A stretch of 64,000 nucleotides of DNA, taken from Rhodoblastus sphagnicola. Lineage in GTDB: Bacteria; Pseudomonadota; Alphaproteobacteria; Rhizobiales; Beijerinckiaceae. Every line of letters starts with the position of its first letter. Within the stretch, counting starts at the first letter, position 1. Below, in pieces: positions 7,388 through 16,512 of this stretch. Location: the NCBI RefSeq assembly GCF_002937075.1, contig NZ_NHSJ01000045.1, positions 1 to 64,000 of the forward strand, in the 5' to 3' direction. The notes beneath the pieces were generated by a model. The model was not told where the DNA came from and did no database searches. It was given only the letters and a program-made list of their open reading frames with translations. The position numbers were made by a program, and so were the translations under genes.

Positions 7388-8827
7388 TCAGCCCGCTTTC
7401 CGAATCTTGGCTGCGTGAGGATATTGGGTCGCGACGGTGCGGATTCGGGCGATGCGTTGGACATATTGCTCAAGTTGACGGGCCATGCTCGGTTGCGCAC
7501 GGCGAATCATTTCCGTCACGGCCTGCAGCGCCGTCGGCGCCGGCATCCAGGCCGCATCATTATCCGCGAGAATTCGATCACATTGCCACGCGTGCATCTC
7601 CGCGCGTTCGACATCGGTCAGCAAGTCCGGCCTTTCAGCGTAAATGAGCCGAAGGCCAAACACCCGCAGCCGGTCGTCGCCAATCTGATCCAGGACAAGC
7701 CGACGATCCTCCCATCGCGTCTCATGAAACGTCTCGCATAAGACCTCGTCCGCAGGGTCTATGAAACGGCCATAGATTTGCTCTGCCGGTGCAGCAGAAG
7801 CTGGCGATTTGGCGAAATGACGATCCATTGCGCGCGCAATCCGGGCCTGAAATGTACGATCCTCACGTATGGTTTTTGCACGCTCGGCGAGGGTATTGGC
7901 GCTAATCGTCACCCTGGGTTCACCTGGAAAAACGCCAACCGGGGACAGAATTGGGGCCGAACCGAGCTTGATCGTGCGCAGGATGCGAGGCGAGGCAGAG
8001 AAAGCGCCAACCAATTCGGCATCGGTCAACCGACGGATTGAATCAGGATCATGGGCGAGATCGAAAACACAAAGCGCGTTCGAATTGGACGGCGCGGTGA
8101 CGACGGGGGCCACGATCCGCGAGATCACTCGGCCTGCGTGAACCGCTGAAAATCGAAGAATTTCGTGACTTCGGATCAGGCTCAGAAGCGCCTTTTTGTT
8201 TGAGTTGCGCAGTGTCGCTGCGTAGACGTCCGGCGCGCGATCCGCCATGACGGCCATCAGCCCGCGCATGGCTTCGACATCGTGGAGGGCGTCATGAGCT
8301 GATTCCTCCGGGAACGCGACGCCATTTGCGCGCGCCAACGGCCCGAGTCGGAACGTGGGCTTCCCGTTGAGATCCGGGATCGTCAGCCGACCCGGCGCCA
8401 GGATGGCGCAGGCCTGCGCCATGGTCATCGAGTCGATGCGCTGATTTCCATGGGACTGGGTCAGGAAGGGTCGATGGAGCGTCTGAAAAAGCGCCTGCCG
8501 CAGCATTCGTTCGTCGAACTGAAATCCATTATGGGCGCAAAAAATCGCTGGCGACCAGGCATTGAATGTCTGCTGAGCGGCGCGAACGAGAGCGTAATGC
8601 GAGTGATCGCCGCCATTGCGAATAGTGGCATCGACACCAGTAGCCAGCATTGCTTCGGGGTTTGAAATCACGTGCGGCAGGCGGCGGCAGCGTAGTTCCA
8701 GCCGATCGAGGACATTAAGATGTTCATCGGTCAGCAGAGCGCCGAGCTGGAAAATCTGGTCATAATGAGCGCTAGTTCCTGACGTTTCAACGTCATAGAG
8801 GACATAATTCGTCGTTTCAGTTTTCAT
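7388..8827 (-). CDS. Exonuclease I-like 3'-5' DNA exonuclease (DEDDh)
   Basis: The start is set at 8827 (MKTETTNYVLYDVETSG), which has an AGGA upstream. The 479-residue protein has the full DEDDh set: Asp12 and Glu14 in DVETSG, Asp105 in HNGFQFDE, and His178 and Asp183 in AHDALHDVEA. The C-terminal half follows the layout of E. coli exonuclease I (SbcB). It has an APILSPVGVF segment, an EQIYGRFIDPADE block and a late helical region, and the length matches the family (about 475). It should degrade single-stranded DNA from 3' ends. It is the last gene of the minus-strand cluster that also encodes an HNH nuclease and a glycosylase-like protein, 145 bp after the HNH gene. Confidence 0.8.
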   Translation of the reverse strand: MKTETTNYVLYDVETSGTSAHYDQIFQLGALLTDEHLNVLDRLELRCRRLPHVISNPEAMLATGVDATIRNGGDHSHYALVRAAQQTFNAWSPAIFCAHNGFQFDERMLRQALFQTLHRPFLTQSHGNQRIDSMTMAQACAILAPGRLTIPDLNGKPTFRLGPLARANGVAFPEESAHDALHDVEAMRGLMAVMADRAPDVYAATLRNSNKKALLSLIRSHEILRFSAVHAGRVISRIVAPVVTAPSNSNALCVFDLAHDPDSIRRLTDAELVGAFSASPRILRTIKLGSAPILSPVGVFPGEPRVTISANTLAERAKTIREDRTFQARIARAMDRHFAKSPASAAPAEQIYGRFIDPADEVLCETFHETRWEDRRLVLDQIGDDRLRVFGLRLIYAERPDLLTDVERAEMHAWQCDRILADNDAAWMPAPTALQAVTEMIRRAQPSMARQLEQYVQRIARIRTVATQYPHAAKIRKAG

Positions 8828-8971
8828 GGGATTTTTCCTGCCAAAGGGCAAACCCCAGTCCGAAAATGATCTAAAAACGCTTGGCTCCGTCTATTCCGCG
8901 CTTGATCGCCCTCCTGACGCCTTCACTTCGCCGCCGTCCTGCAAGGCAAAGATTTGCGAGGCATGGGATTG

Positions 8972-9952
8972 CTATGAATCGGATATCGATCGCACGACGC
9001 GGATCAGGCGCCGGAATTCATCATCTCCGTCTGCGCGCTTCCAGCGATTGATGAAGCGGCAAACGATCTGCAGATTTCCCGGTTCATAGTGGCCGGCGCT
9101 GTCGATCCGATCGAGCGAGCAGAGCATTTCAACGTCGTCGTGGTCTCCGTCGAATTGGAGGGCAAGGCCAGTGATTGCGCAAAGTCCCTCCTGCAGTTCG
9201 AGCAAGTCGAGCAGATATTTTTCTAAATCCTGCTGCGAGGCGAAGCCCATGTCCTTGTTCTTGACGGTATGAAGGGCCTTCTGCCCGTTGGCGCCAGCGA
9301 CCGTTCCCATCGCGGTCATCGCCATGCGGGCAGCGGATCGCTGTCGGGCGTTGAAGATTGTCGCAACGCCCTTCTTCCCCTTCGCCTTTTCGATTTTCGC
9401 CTTCCATTCGGGGCGAGAATGCCAGGGGCTAAGATCGTCTCCGTTGATCAATGCGGCGGCATATTCAGCATAATCGTCGCGGAGTTGCTGCAGCGTTCCC
9501 TCGGTGAACAGAAATTCGCACGCCTTTGGATGAAGCGCGTTCCAGTCGAGTCTGTTTCCCGATCGGTTCCTGTTTGACCACGGTTCGGAGGGCTTGTGGC
9601 AGACGATGACGTCGCGCTTCTCGCCCACTGTTTCGTGCTTCGGTTCGAACGTCGGCGTGCTCGAACGCGACGTGGTCCACCAGAGCTGATCCTTTTCGCG
9701 ATGAATCCATAAATCGCCATCGGTTTCGGCGATGATGGTCATCAGGTTGAACCAGCGCGACGCCACCGCCTTGGTTGGAGTGATGCCCGCCGCCGTCTTG
9801 CCTTTCATTTGCAAGTCGATATAGGCGTCGCGGTCACCAGCGGCCCAGAGCTTCTGAAGATCCACACGGTTCATGGTCGCGATCGTTCCGCGCTGCAGGC
9901 AAACCGGCCATTCGTAATTCTCACGGCCGAAATTGGCGATAAACACTTTCAT
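8972..9952 (-). CDS. HNH-type endonuclease with unknown N-terminal domain
   Basis: The last 70 of 326 residues form an HNH-like site. They include LCAITG with Cys258, then S-L-D-R-I-D at about 279-284, a GHYEPGNLQIVC segment with Asn293 and Cys298, and F-I-N-R-W-K with Asn302. This C-x-x-x-G, L-D-R-I-D, G-N-Q-x-V-C order is typical of HNH nucleases that recognise and cut DNA. The N-terminal 250 residues, which contain a WFNLMTIIAETDGDLWIH segment, match no domain I know and may bind a substrate or partner. The gene lies 43 bp downstream of the UDG-like gene and is probably in the same transcript. Confidence 0.65.
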   Translation of the reverse strand: MKVFIANFGRENYEWPVCLQRGTIATMNRVDLQKLWAAGDRDAYIDLQMKGKTAAGITPTKAVASRWFNLMTIIAETDGDLWIHREKDQLWWTTSRSSTPTFEPKHETVGEKRDVIVCHKPSEPWSNRNRSGNRLDWNALHPKACEFLFTEGTLQQLRDDYAEYAAALINGDDLSPWHSRPEWKAKIEKAKGKKGVATIFNARQRSAARMAMTAMGTVAGANGQKALHTVKNKDMGFASQQDLEKYLLDLLELQEGLCAITGLALQFDGDHDDVEMLCSLDRIDSAGHYEPGNLQIVCRFINRWKRADGDDEFRRLIRVVRSISDS

Positions 9953-9995
9953 CGTGGCTCATCCCTCCTTTGATCTGGTTTCTTAAAAAAGCGCC

Positions 9996-10745
9996 TCAGG
10001 CGGCGTGCATCGCGGCGCGGACGCCGGCCTCCGCCATTTTGCGCTTCATGCCGGACGGCGTGGCCATGTCGCCGGCCATCCATTTGGGATGGTGTCCGTT
10101 CAGACCGGAGGGATGGCTGACGTGAACGAAAATGGCGCCGCCGGCGCGATAGCTGACGTCATTTATGTCGGCGTATGTTGATCCGTGGATCGAGCGGATC
10201 AACTTCTTGCAGCTCTTGATGTAGCCGTCCGTCGTGCCGAGCATCAGGACGAGCCGGACGCTGGATGGAAGATTGGTCAGATAGGTTTCGGCGCAGCCCC
10301 TCGTGACGCTGGCGATTTCCTCCGAAAAGGCTTTCGGCATGACCGCGCCCGTGCACTCCAGCCGGCCGTCGTCATTGCTGCGCGCCAGGCTGCACCGCAC
10401 CAGCGACCCGAAGGCGAAGTCCTTTTCATCTGCGCGCATCGTCGGATCGATGGCATGTCCGCGTTGTAGCAGGCCAAGGGCCTGCAGCATTTCGGTCAGG
10501 CGCGGACGCATCCCCTTGAACGGTACGTTCTCGAACTTTCCGGTCTTGTAAGCGCCGGCCTGGGTAAAGCCCTTCGAAAAGCCCAACACCAGAATTCTTG
10601 GCGCCGCCGAGCCCCATGCGCCGGGATCATTGACTGCCTGCCAACGGCCGATGGTCAGGGTTTCATCCGTCGACGCGCCAAAACAGCGGCGGCAGGCGAT
10701 CGGCCCATGGGCGGGAAAGGTCGCAATCGTGGAAAGCAGGCTCAT
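9996..10745 (-). CDS. Uracil-DNA-glycosylase-superfamily-like protein with Fe-S-type cysteines
   Basis: The 249-residue protein keeps the order of landmarks of family 4 UDGs. An N-terminal C-x2-C (ACRRCF) is followed by a motif-A-like strand (RILVLGFSKG). Next come a VRC segment and then GCAETYL, where those enzymes place the other Fe-S cysteines. A LVLMLG strand and a motif-B-like HVSHPSGLN follow. Motif A lacks the usual G-x-A-P-G, so base specificity cannot be assumed. Known family members excise uracil or modified bases. Its place between an HTH-like protein and two nucleases suggests it senses or processes unusual bases in foreign DNA. That role is inference. Confidence 0.5.
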   Translation of the reverse strand: MSLLSTIATFPAHGPIACRRCFGASTDETLTIGRWQAVNDPGAWGSAAPRILVLGFSKGFTQAGAYKTGKFENVPFKGMRPRLTEMLQALGLLQRGHAIDPTMRADEKDFAFGSLVRCSLARSNDDGRLECTGAVMPKAFSEEIASVTRGCAETYLTNLPSSVRLVLMLGTTDGYIKSCKKLIRSIHGSTYADINDVSYRAGGAIFVHVSHPSGLNGHHPKWMAGDMATPSGMKRKMAEAGVRAAMHAA

Positions 10746-10763
10746 GTCAAAATCCTCCTTATA

Positions 10764-11042
10764 TTACTTGCGCTTGAAGCGACGTCGGCGATGGGCGACC
10801 GTAATCAGCGAGCCCTCATCGCTGACGATGGCGTAGACGCCGAGCCATTTCTCGATGCCGGCGATGGATCGGCCGCCGTGGGCGCGGGTCATCCGGTCGC
10901 GCGCAGCCCGGTTGAAGAAAAGCGTGTCGGCGCCGCGACTGCGCTCGACCGCGCCATACTGGTCGAGCAGATTGACGATGACCGGCGGAATGCCGCGTTG
11001 TTGAAGGCGGCGCTGGGCGTGGTGCGTGATTGTCATTTCCAT
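10764..11042 (-). CDS. Small basic protein, possibly DUF4258/RelE-like
   Basis: This 92-residue product starts MEMTITHHAQRRLQQRGIPP and ends in a run of Arg/Lys. The H-A-x-x-R-x-x-x-R-G-I start is reminiscent of DUF4258 and related small toxin-like proteins, but the match is by eye only. Its ATG at 11042 directly abuts the stop of the upstream gene (11043-11045), so the two are translationally coupled. The UDG-like gene follows 18 bp later. It could be the toxin of a pair with the upstream gene or a small subunit of the cluster. Confidence 0.5.
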   Translation of the reverse strand: MEMTITHHAQRRLQQRGIPPVIVNLLDQYGAVERSRGADTLFFNRAARDRMTRAHGGRSIAGIEKWLGVYAIVSDEGSLITVAHRRRRFKRK

Positions 11043-12032
11043 TCAGGCGTCTCCTCCGTCGTTCGTCGCTAGGCCAAGTTCGGCCAGCGTCTTGCGCTGC
11101 CAGGAGACGCCGCTGACGATTCCCCAATTGCCAAGAGCGTTCGGCCGGCGCCATTGCGGGGTCGGCATTTTGGAGAGCCGGTCGAGAGCGGATCGATAAT
11201 CTTCCACTTTCACCTCGGAGCCCTTCTTTCCGATCGTGTAGCCATGCGCGCGGCGGCAGGTCTTGGGGTCGAAAAGGTTGCCGTCCTTGGTGGCGGGAAC
11301 GAAGATCACGTCGTCGAGGTCGTCGCTTTCTTCCTCGACGCGCTCGAAAAGCTCATTGGCTTCGGCCATGTGCCAGATGGACGAACGAAAATCCGAACGG
11401 GCTTCCAGCCAGCGCTTGGCGTCCGCTGACGGAATCTTGCCGTCAGCGTCGAGATTCAGCACCGCGACCCCGCTGCCGGGCGCTAGGAGGTTCTTGACGC
11501 TCTTAAGGCTGAGTTTCGATAGTTCCGCCAACTGCGCGGGGGTCACACCATGTCCGGCGTCGATTGCGAAACGCGCCTCTGCGGCGAGGACGGTGTTCCC
11601 GATGAATTGATTGGAACCCCATCCTGCGGGAATTGCGTCGATCAAGGCACGGCCCTTGGCCACCAAAAACCCAATCCTCTCGATCAACTCTTTTTCCGCG
11701 ACCTGCTTGTCGACAAGGTAAGAGTCTGGGCGCAGTCCCCAGAAACCATAGGCGTTCAGTTCGGTCATCAATTGCGTCGACTTGAGATTGCAGTCGTTGA
11801 AATGGGTCGACCAGAGCTGACGCCAATCGTCGCCGGCAAACTCTTCCGGGACGTCATTGCCGCTCAGAGCGCAATACAAGGCGACCATGATGGTCTCGAC
11901 CGTTTGGCGATCGATAAGTAGCCGCTCCAGCCACTCGCCCGTGGCGATGACGAGGCTGACCAGGTCTTCGCCCTCGCAGTCCGTGTAGCTCTGGCTGAAT
12001 TCTTCGTGGCGCTCCTGATAATTGTTTTCCAA
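11043..12032 (-). CDS. HTH-containing protein, first gene of the nuclease cluster
   Basis: The 329-residue frame starts with TTG at 12032. I accept this because AGGAG lies about 10 bp upstream and no good ATG exists nearby. An acidic N-terminal half is followed at about 178-220 by a helix-turn-helix-like block (TPAQLAELSKLSLKSVKNLL), then a D-G-K-I-P-S-A-D-A-K-R-W-L segment. These resemble the DNA-binding part of excisionase/MerR-type proteins. It heads a five-gene minus-strand run and probably acts as regulator or as antitoxin/partner of the coupled 92-residue protein. No named family recognised. Confidence 0.55.
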   Translation of the reverse strand: MENNYQERHEEFSQSYTDCEGEDLVSLVIATGEWLERLLIDRQTVETIMVALYCALSGNDVPEEFAGDDWRQLWSTHFNDCNLKSTQLMTELNAYGFWGLRPDSYLVDKQVAEKELIERIGFLVAKGRALIDAIPAGWGSNQFIGNTVLAAEARFAIDAGHGVTPAQLAELSKLSLKSVKNLLAPGSGVAVLNLDADGKIPSADAKRWLEARSDFRSSIWHMAEANELFERVEEESDDLDDVIFVPATKDGNLFDPKTCRRAHGYTIGKKGSEVKVEDYRSALDRLSKMPTPQWRRPNALGNWGIVSGVSWQRKTLAELGLATNDGGDA

Positions 12033-12674
12033 CGCTCGCTCCTATCCTGTTAAGGACAGGACGCCGGATGTCCCGCCGCCCCGCTTATGCCTGATGCTTG
12101 AAATAGGAATTTGCGCTCCAAATGGCAAGCAACAAAAATGCTATGGGACAATCTTCGTCCCGTCCTTGCTCGCCCGAGTAACTCGGAGAATTTCGATAAG
12201 CGGAGGGCCAAAGGCCTACAAAATGCGAATAAGACTGCCGGAGTTCGTGTTTTGTGCTACCGTGGTTCTTCGACGGGTTAAGGGCGGTGCCGTAGGAAAT
12301 GCTCATGCTCATTACTCACGTCAGATGTCAGCAGCCGACTGGATTCGTAAGAATATGTGGACTGACGTTTTTCGATTTTTCTTGACTTAAAAATAATTAT
12401 CCAAATTCTTTAAATAAAGCTAAGGCGTATATTACGACAAGCTAGGCGATAGAGCCATTCGCGCCACAATTTTGGGCCAATTCGTAGCGTTTCGGCCAGG
12501 GCCTCGAAAAAAAACAAATGAAAAAATCCATATGGTGCCGGCGTTTTGCGTGGATTAATTGTGCAAAAAAAGTATTTTTTTATGTATAAAAATTATATAC
12601 ATCATTTTTACAGCAACATTTTTCTAGGCGTTAGACAGAACTGTTTTATCCTTGTTCTCAACAAGGAGATCGCC
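12033..12674. other. AT-rich divergent regulatory region; no gene
   Basis: About 640 bp separate the divergent genes at 12032 and 12675. GC content drops sharply from about 12380 on. TTGACT at 12382-12387 could be a -35. A 7-bp dyad (ATGTATA at 12582-12588, TATACAT at 12596-12602) sits about 70 bp before the plus-strand start and could be an operator. A similar TATATACA string occurs near 6537 upstream of the gene at 6623. No credible coding frame is present. Confidence 0.45.
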
Positions 12675-13580
12675 ATGCTGCACGTAAATCCCGATAATTT
12701 CCCACTGACCGATGCACTTGAGAAGGTGCTCAGTCGACTGAAGCGCAAGCGCGCAAGCGCGGCCATGTCCGCCTTCGAAGTTGCTGGTGTCGATCCGCTT
12801 TCCGAAAAATTCGTGGTCGTGATCGGCGCGATGGTCGACGCCGTGACGTGCTCGGATCCGAAAACGCTTGAAAAGTACAGGCTGGCGGGTGAGGCCAGAA
12901 TCATGGCGTTTCTGCCCGACGCCACGTTCACGGCTCAGCCCGCATTAAATGCCCAAGTCCCGATCGCGCCGGGGTCCTCTGTGCCTGAGCCGAAGGAAAT
13001 CAAGGATGCCATAGTCGTTCCGGCGCCGAAAATGGCGGAGAAGATCGAGGCATCCCCCATGCTCGAAGATGATGATCGCATCGTCAAGCTGCTCGCCAGC
13101 GTGCCTCAGCGCCTGGCGCCCGATGACGAGGCTCCGTTGAAGGCGCTTAGGTTGTTCTGCAACGCCAATACGAAAATGAAGAACCCTGGCGACTTCATTT
13201 GGCAAGGCCATGCCAATGTGAAACGCGTCGAGGCGATCGTCTCGAAGTTCGGCGGGAGCGTCGTCGAAGTGCCCAAATCGAAGGCTTTCCAGGATCAACT
13301 TCCGGCAGAGAAGGCCGACCTGTTCGACGAGCAGCAGGGCGTCTCGTCGGAACTCGACAACGCCGCCACGTCCACGGACGTCGAATCGACGGAGTCCGCG
13401 GCGTCGTGCGATGCGGTAAGCGCCGAAAACGCAGAGCCGGTTATCGCCTACGCAAATATCAACCCCAGCGATCCAGCGGCGCAATTGGCTTCGACTGACG
13501 ATGGCAAAGACGTGGACGCCATCATTCAGGCGCATGGCCATGGTGCGCCAACGGATCGCACGGGCCAGATGGCGATCTAG
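12675..13580 (+). CDS. Hypothetical island protein with acidic tail
   Basis: I set the start at 12675 (MLHVNPDNFPLTDALEKVL) because AAGGAG lies about 8 bp upstream. The longer upstream frame is AT-rich non-coding leader. The 301-residue product has a helical, Lys/Arg-rich N-terminal domain of about 90 residues and a Pro/Ala linker. A second block with LRLFCNANTKMKNPGDFIWQ follows, then an acidic Ser/Ala/Glu-rich tail. No family recognised. It stands alone between the nuclease cluster and the Xre-ImmA pair. Confidence 0.6.
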   Translation: MLHVNPDNFPLTDALEKVLSRLKRKRASAAMSAFEVAGVDPLSEKFVVVIGAMVDAVTCSDPKTLEKYRLAGEARIMAFLPDATFTAQPALNAQVPIAPGSSVPEPKEIKDAIVVPAPKMAEKIEASPMLEDDDRIVKLLASVPQRLAPDDEAPLKALRLFCNANTKMKNPGDFIWQGHANVKRVEAIVSKFGGSVVEVPKSKAFQDQLPAEKADLFDEQQGVSSELDNAATSTDVESTESAASCDAVSAENAEPVIAYANINPSDPAAQLASTDDGKDVDAIIQAHGHGAPTDRTGQMAI

Positions 13581-14003
13581 TTTGGGCTCAAGCAAAGCGG
13601 TCGTGGGGGCGCCTGATCTATTTCAGCGACGCCTTAGCGATGGCAGCTACGTCGTCGATGGCGGTCGCCACATCAGCATGCTCGATTGGCTGCTTTCTCG
13701 ATCTCTTTCGGGTCGCCGAAAAGCATCGTCTTGCTTCTAAAAATCATTGAAAATCAAATGCGTGCCGGAAGCAGCCTGACCATAGCTGCGCATAGATACC
13801 CCCTCTTACGCATCAAATCATGGGTACGGTATCATGGTCCGCATGCTGGACGAATTCCGAACCGGGAACCTCAGACAATCAGCTTGATCTGTGGCTGCAG
13901 TTTCCTGGGGAGGAGACCCAGAGCAGGACATTAGATATTTCAAAGTGCAAAATTTCGTGGTATAAATCCGTCATTATGCAATCTCCGTCGATTCGGGGCT
14001 CTT
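13581..14003. other. Intergenic stretch holding the likely promoter of the gene at 14004
   Basis: No gene is evident in these 423 bp. TATAAA at 13961-13966 is a good -10, with a poor -35 (TTTCAA at 13938-13943) 17 bp upstream. The predicted transcript would start about 30 bp before the ATG at 14004. The poor -35 would suit an activator- or repressor-controlled promoter. Confidence 0.4.
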
Positions 14004-14717
14004 ATGACCGACTTCATCAAACGCCGCCTTCGTCTGACGGTGAGCAAGGAACTGTTGATTGACCTTGAAGACCGACTTCGCGCCGAAGCGGTGAAAGCTT
14101 TCGAGATGATCCGCGACCGCGCCGGTCTAAACCGGAAGCGTGCCCGTGAACTGGAAGGACAGGCCCGCTTCCGAATGATGGAAGAGGGGTTCGAGGATGT
14201 CTGTCAGTTGCATGGAGGACGTCTGCTGGACGGTGGAGTAATTCCAAACACTGAGCTGAAAGTTTTCCAACCTTTCATGCGGTTTGAAGTCGAAGGGAAG
14301 GGCATCATCCTCGGGCTGGCGGCGATGCCAGAACCGAAGGCTGTGCCGCACAAGAACATGTCTCGTCAGGCCGGCGTGACAATGAATTACCATTTGTCTC
14401 CACGCCTGGACTTAGATGGGTCAGGCCCCAGGATTGGCGATATCTTCGCGCTCTTCCTGGTAGCGCGCGATCGGGAGAAGGCTGGCCAGATTCAGGAAAT
14501 GGCAATCGGCGTTGTGGACTCGAAATATGAAGGCTTTTTGTATTATGAGCAGATCGACCAGTTCCTGAGCGGCTCTGGCGATGCGCCCGAAACACGCACT
14601 ACGCCGACAGCCGTGCCGCCGGCCTCTTCGGTTTCTCTCAAGGCTAATGTGAAGCCCTTCGTGCCGCCGGAAGCGCGCAAGCCGAAGAAAGAGGACGGTG
14701 GGGCAGGACAGGAATAA
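14004..14717 (+). CDS. Unknown 237-aa protein paired with Xre-ImmA/IrrE peptidase
   Basis: The product begins with a basic helical segment (KRRLRLTVSKELLIDLEDRL). A central mixed region with F-M-R-F-E-V-E-G-K-G-I-I-L-G-L follows, then a DIFALFLVARDREKAGQIQEMAIGVVDSKYEGFLYYEQ domain and a Pro-rich tail. I do not recognise the family. The downstream gene starts 40 bp later on the same strand, so they likely form an operon. Metallopeptidase-linked partners of this kind are often substrates, repressors or toxins controlled by cleavage. That role here is inference only. Confidence 0.6.
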   Translation: MTDFIKRRLRLTVSKELLIDLEDRLRAEAVKAFEMIRDRAGLNRKRARELEGQARFRMMEEGFEDVCQLHGGRLLDGGVIPNTELKVFQPFMRFEVEGKGIILGLAAMPEPKAVPHKNMSRQAGVTMNYHLSPRLDLDGSGPRIGDIFALFLVARDREKAGQIQEMAIGVVDSKYEGFLYYEQIDQFLSGSGDAPETRTTPTAVPPASSVSLKANVKPFVPPEARKPKKEDGGAGQE

Positions 14718-14757
14718 GGCTTCGGCCATCTAAAATTGTTGCAGGTAAAGGTGGAAA

Positions 14758-15954
14758 ATGCGCGTGGGAACGCCCGGATTTATGCCGGAGAGACTAACGG
14801 AAGCGCGGGCTGCGCGGCGCATCGCGAGTAAATCTGCATTGGCGCGGCTTCTGAGTGTCAACGCAAGTACGGTGGCTCGATGGGAAGACGGTTCCAGCTC
14901 GCCTGACACTGAGGCGTTAACGGCTCTTTCCGACGTTCTGCGTGTCCGGCGGGAGTTCTTTCTTCGGCCAATCTACGATAGCGCGCGACCGATGTTTCAT
15001 CGGTCGCTTGCCAGTACGCTTGTCCGCGACATCGATTACCAACATGCGCAAATGCGCTGGCTCCACGAACTCAGTTCGATTTTGCAGCATTACGTCGATT
15101 TCCCTGCGATCGATATTCCCGACGTCCTGGAAGGAAGCAGCTACAAGCAACTTCGTGATGAAGATATCGAGCGCATCGCGCTGGATTTGCGCAGCCATTG
15201 GAAAATCGGGGAAGGCCCGTGCACCGATGTCGTTGCGCTCATGGAGCGCGTTGGCTTCGTGATCAGCACCATCGAGATGGGCACGTCGAAACTTGATGGC
15301 CTTTGCAGTTGGTCGACGGCCGAAGATCGCCCTCACGTATTGCTTGCGAACGATAAAATGTCATTTCCTCGCCGACAAATGGACGCTGCCCATGAAATGG
15401 CGCACGCCATCCTCCACAAGGATGTGACAGTCGCTGAATTAAAGCAGAATCTCAAATTCATCGAGACGCAGGCCTTCAGATTGGCGAGCGCATTCCTGAT
15501 GCCATCCACGACCTATTCGCACGAGGTTTCGCGACCATCGCTCGCCTCGTTCTTGTCGTTAAAAGATCGTTGGCGCGTATCGATCAAAGCCCAAATCAAG
15601 CGCCTGTCCGACTTGGAAATCGTTTCCGGCGACCACCAGGTGGAATTGTATAAGCTCTATTCGGCGAAAGGCTGGAGCCGCGAGGAACCTCTCGATCGGG
15701 CGTGGCCCGTCACTGAGCCGCGCGTGCTGAAGGACGCGATGGAAGTTATCGTTACGTCTGGCATCCGCACCAAGGCAGATTTGCTTGCAGTTGAATTCAC
15801 GATGTCGCCCGGCGATATCGAGAATGTCACCAACTTGCCCGCCGGATGGTTTGCGTTGAAATCTGGCGAGATTGTTCAGCTTCGCAGCGATATCGAGCGG
15901 CGACACAGCAATTCGGATCAGCCCGGCGTCGTCGTGCCTTTCGCTCGAAAATGA
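14758..15954 (+). CDS. Xre-family HTH fused to ImmA/IrrE zinc metallopeptidase
   Basis: Residues about 10-70 form an Xre helix-turn-helix (SKSALARLLSVNASTVARWE). Residues about 140-260 form an ImmA/IrrE (DUF955) domain with the zinc motif HEMAH at 212-216. The C-terminal 140 residues have no clear match. The length, about 398, is normal for this two-domain type. ImmA proteins cleave phage-type repressors, and related Xre/ImmA sets act as toxin-antitoxin or defence switches. The start has AGGTGG just upstream. It is the second gene after the unknown 237-aa protein. Confidence 0.85.
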   Translation: MRVGTPGFMPERLTEARAARRIASKSALARLLSVNASTVARWEDGSSSPDTEALTALSDVLRVRREFFLRPIYDSARPMFHRSLASTLVRDIDYQHAQMRWLHELSSILQHYVDFPAIDIPDVLEGSSYKQLRDEDIERIALDLRSHWKIGEGPCTDVVALMERVGFVISTIEMGTSKLDGLCSWSTAEDRPHVLLANDKMSFPRRQMDAAHEMAHAILHKDVTVAELKQNLKFIETQAFRLASAFLMPSTTYSHEVSRPSLASFLSLKDRWRVSIKAQIKRLSDLEIVSGDHQVELYKLYSAKGWSREEPLDRAWPVTEPRVLKDAMEVIVTSGIRTKADLLAVEFTMSPGDIENVTNLPAGWFALKSGEIVQLRSDIERRHSNSDQPGVVVPFARK

Positions 15955-16101
15955 TGGTCGCTATTTTTGCAGCACGTTCCTTCAAGCGGTTTTAGTCGGG
16001 AGGCGCGAGGATTAAATCGTGATAAAAATATAGCCGGACAGCAAGGCCGCCCGACTACCACTTTCAAATTCTGGCGGGATTACAAAGGCGGAGCAATAAG
16101 T

Positions 16102-16389
16102 TCAGCCACATTCTTTCAGCGCCAGAAGATTGTCCTTCCAGACACCGTCCGCCGTTGACTGGATAAACTTGTTGCCCGTAGCGCTCGTCCGGACGCCGAC
16201 CCAAGCGCTGACGCCGCCTTCACTCGTGTAAAAGCGGTGGGCCTTCTGCTCGATCAGTTGAATCACGTTGGCCACAGTGTCCTTCCACCGGCCCGAGTTA
16301 TCGGGCTTGGGGCCGCCGACATGGGTGATGTGTTCATGAGGGCTATTGCGGTTGGGCTTGTTTATGCAGTCGATTCTGTAATCAGCCAT
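16102..16389 (-). CDS. DUF3892 family protein
   Basis: The 95-residue product matches DUF3892 from memory of the family. It starts MADYRIDCINKPNRNSPHEH with a conserved HITHVGG segment and ends with a VRTSATGNKFIQSTADG-like motif. These small proteins are common on mobile elements and near defence genes, and their function is not known. An AAGGA about 10 bp upstream supports the ATG at 16389. It is transcribed on its own, opposite to the restriction-modification operon. Confidence 0.75.
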   Translation of the reverse strand: MADYRIDCINKPNRNSPHEHITHVGGPKPDNSGRWKDTVANVIQLIEQKAHRFYTSEGGVSAWVGVRTSATGNKFIQSTADGVWKDNLLALKECG

Positions 16390-16512
16390 TTCGGCCAGTC
16401 CTTACAAAAATATGACCAGTCCGAAGCGCCTGGTCATTGATCTTTAAGACGGGGCCAGCTAATTTCGTGGTGTTCAAGACACGATCAGCGGGCTTCGGCC
16501 CCGGTTAATGGA

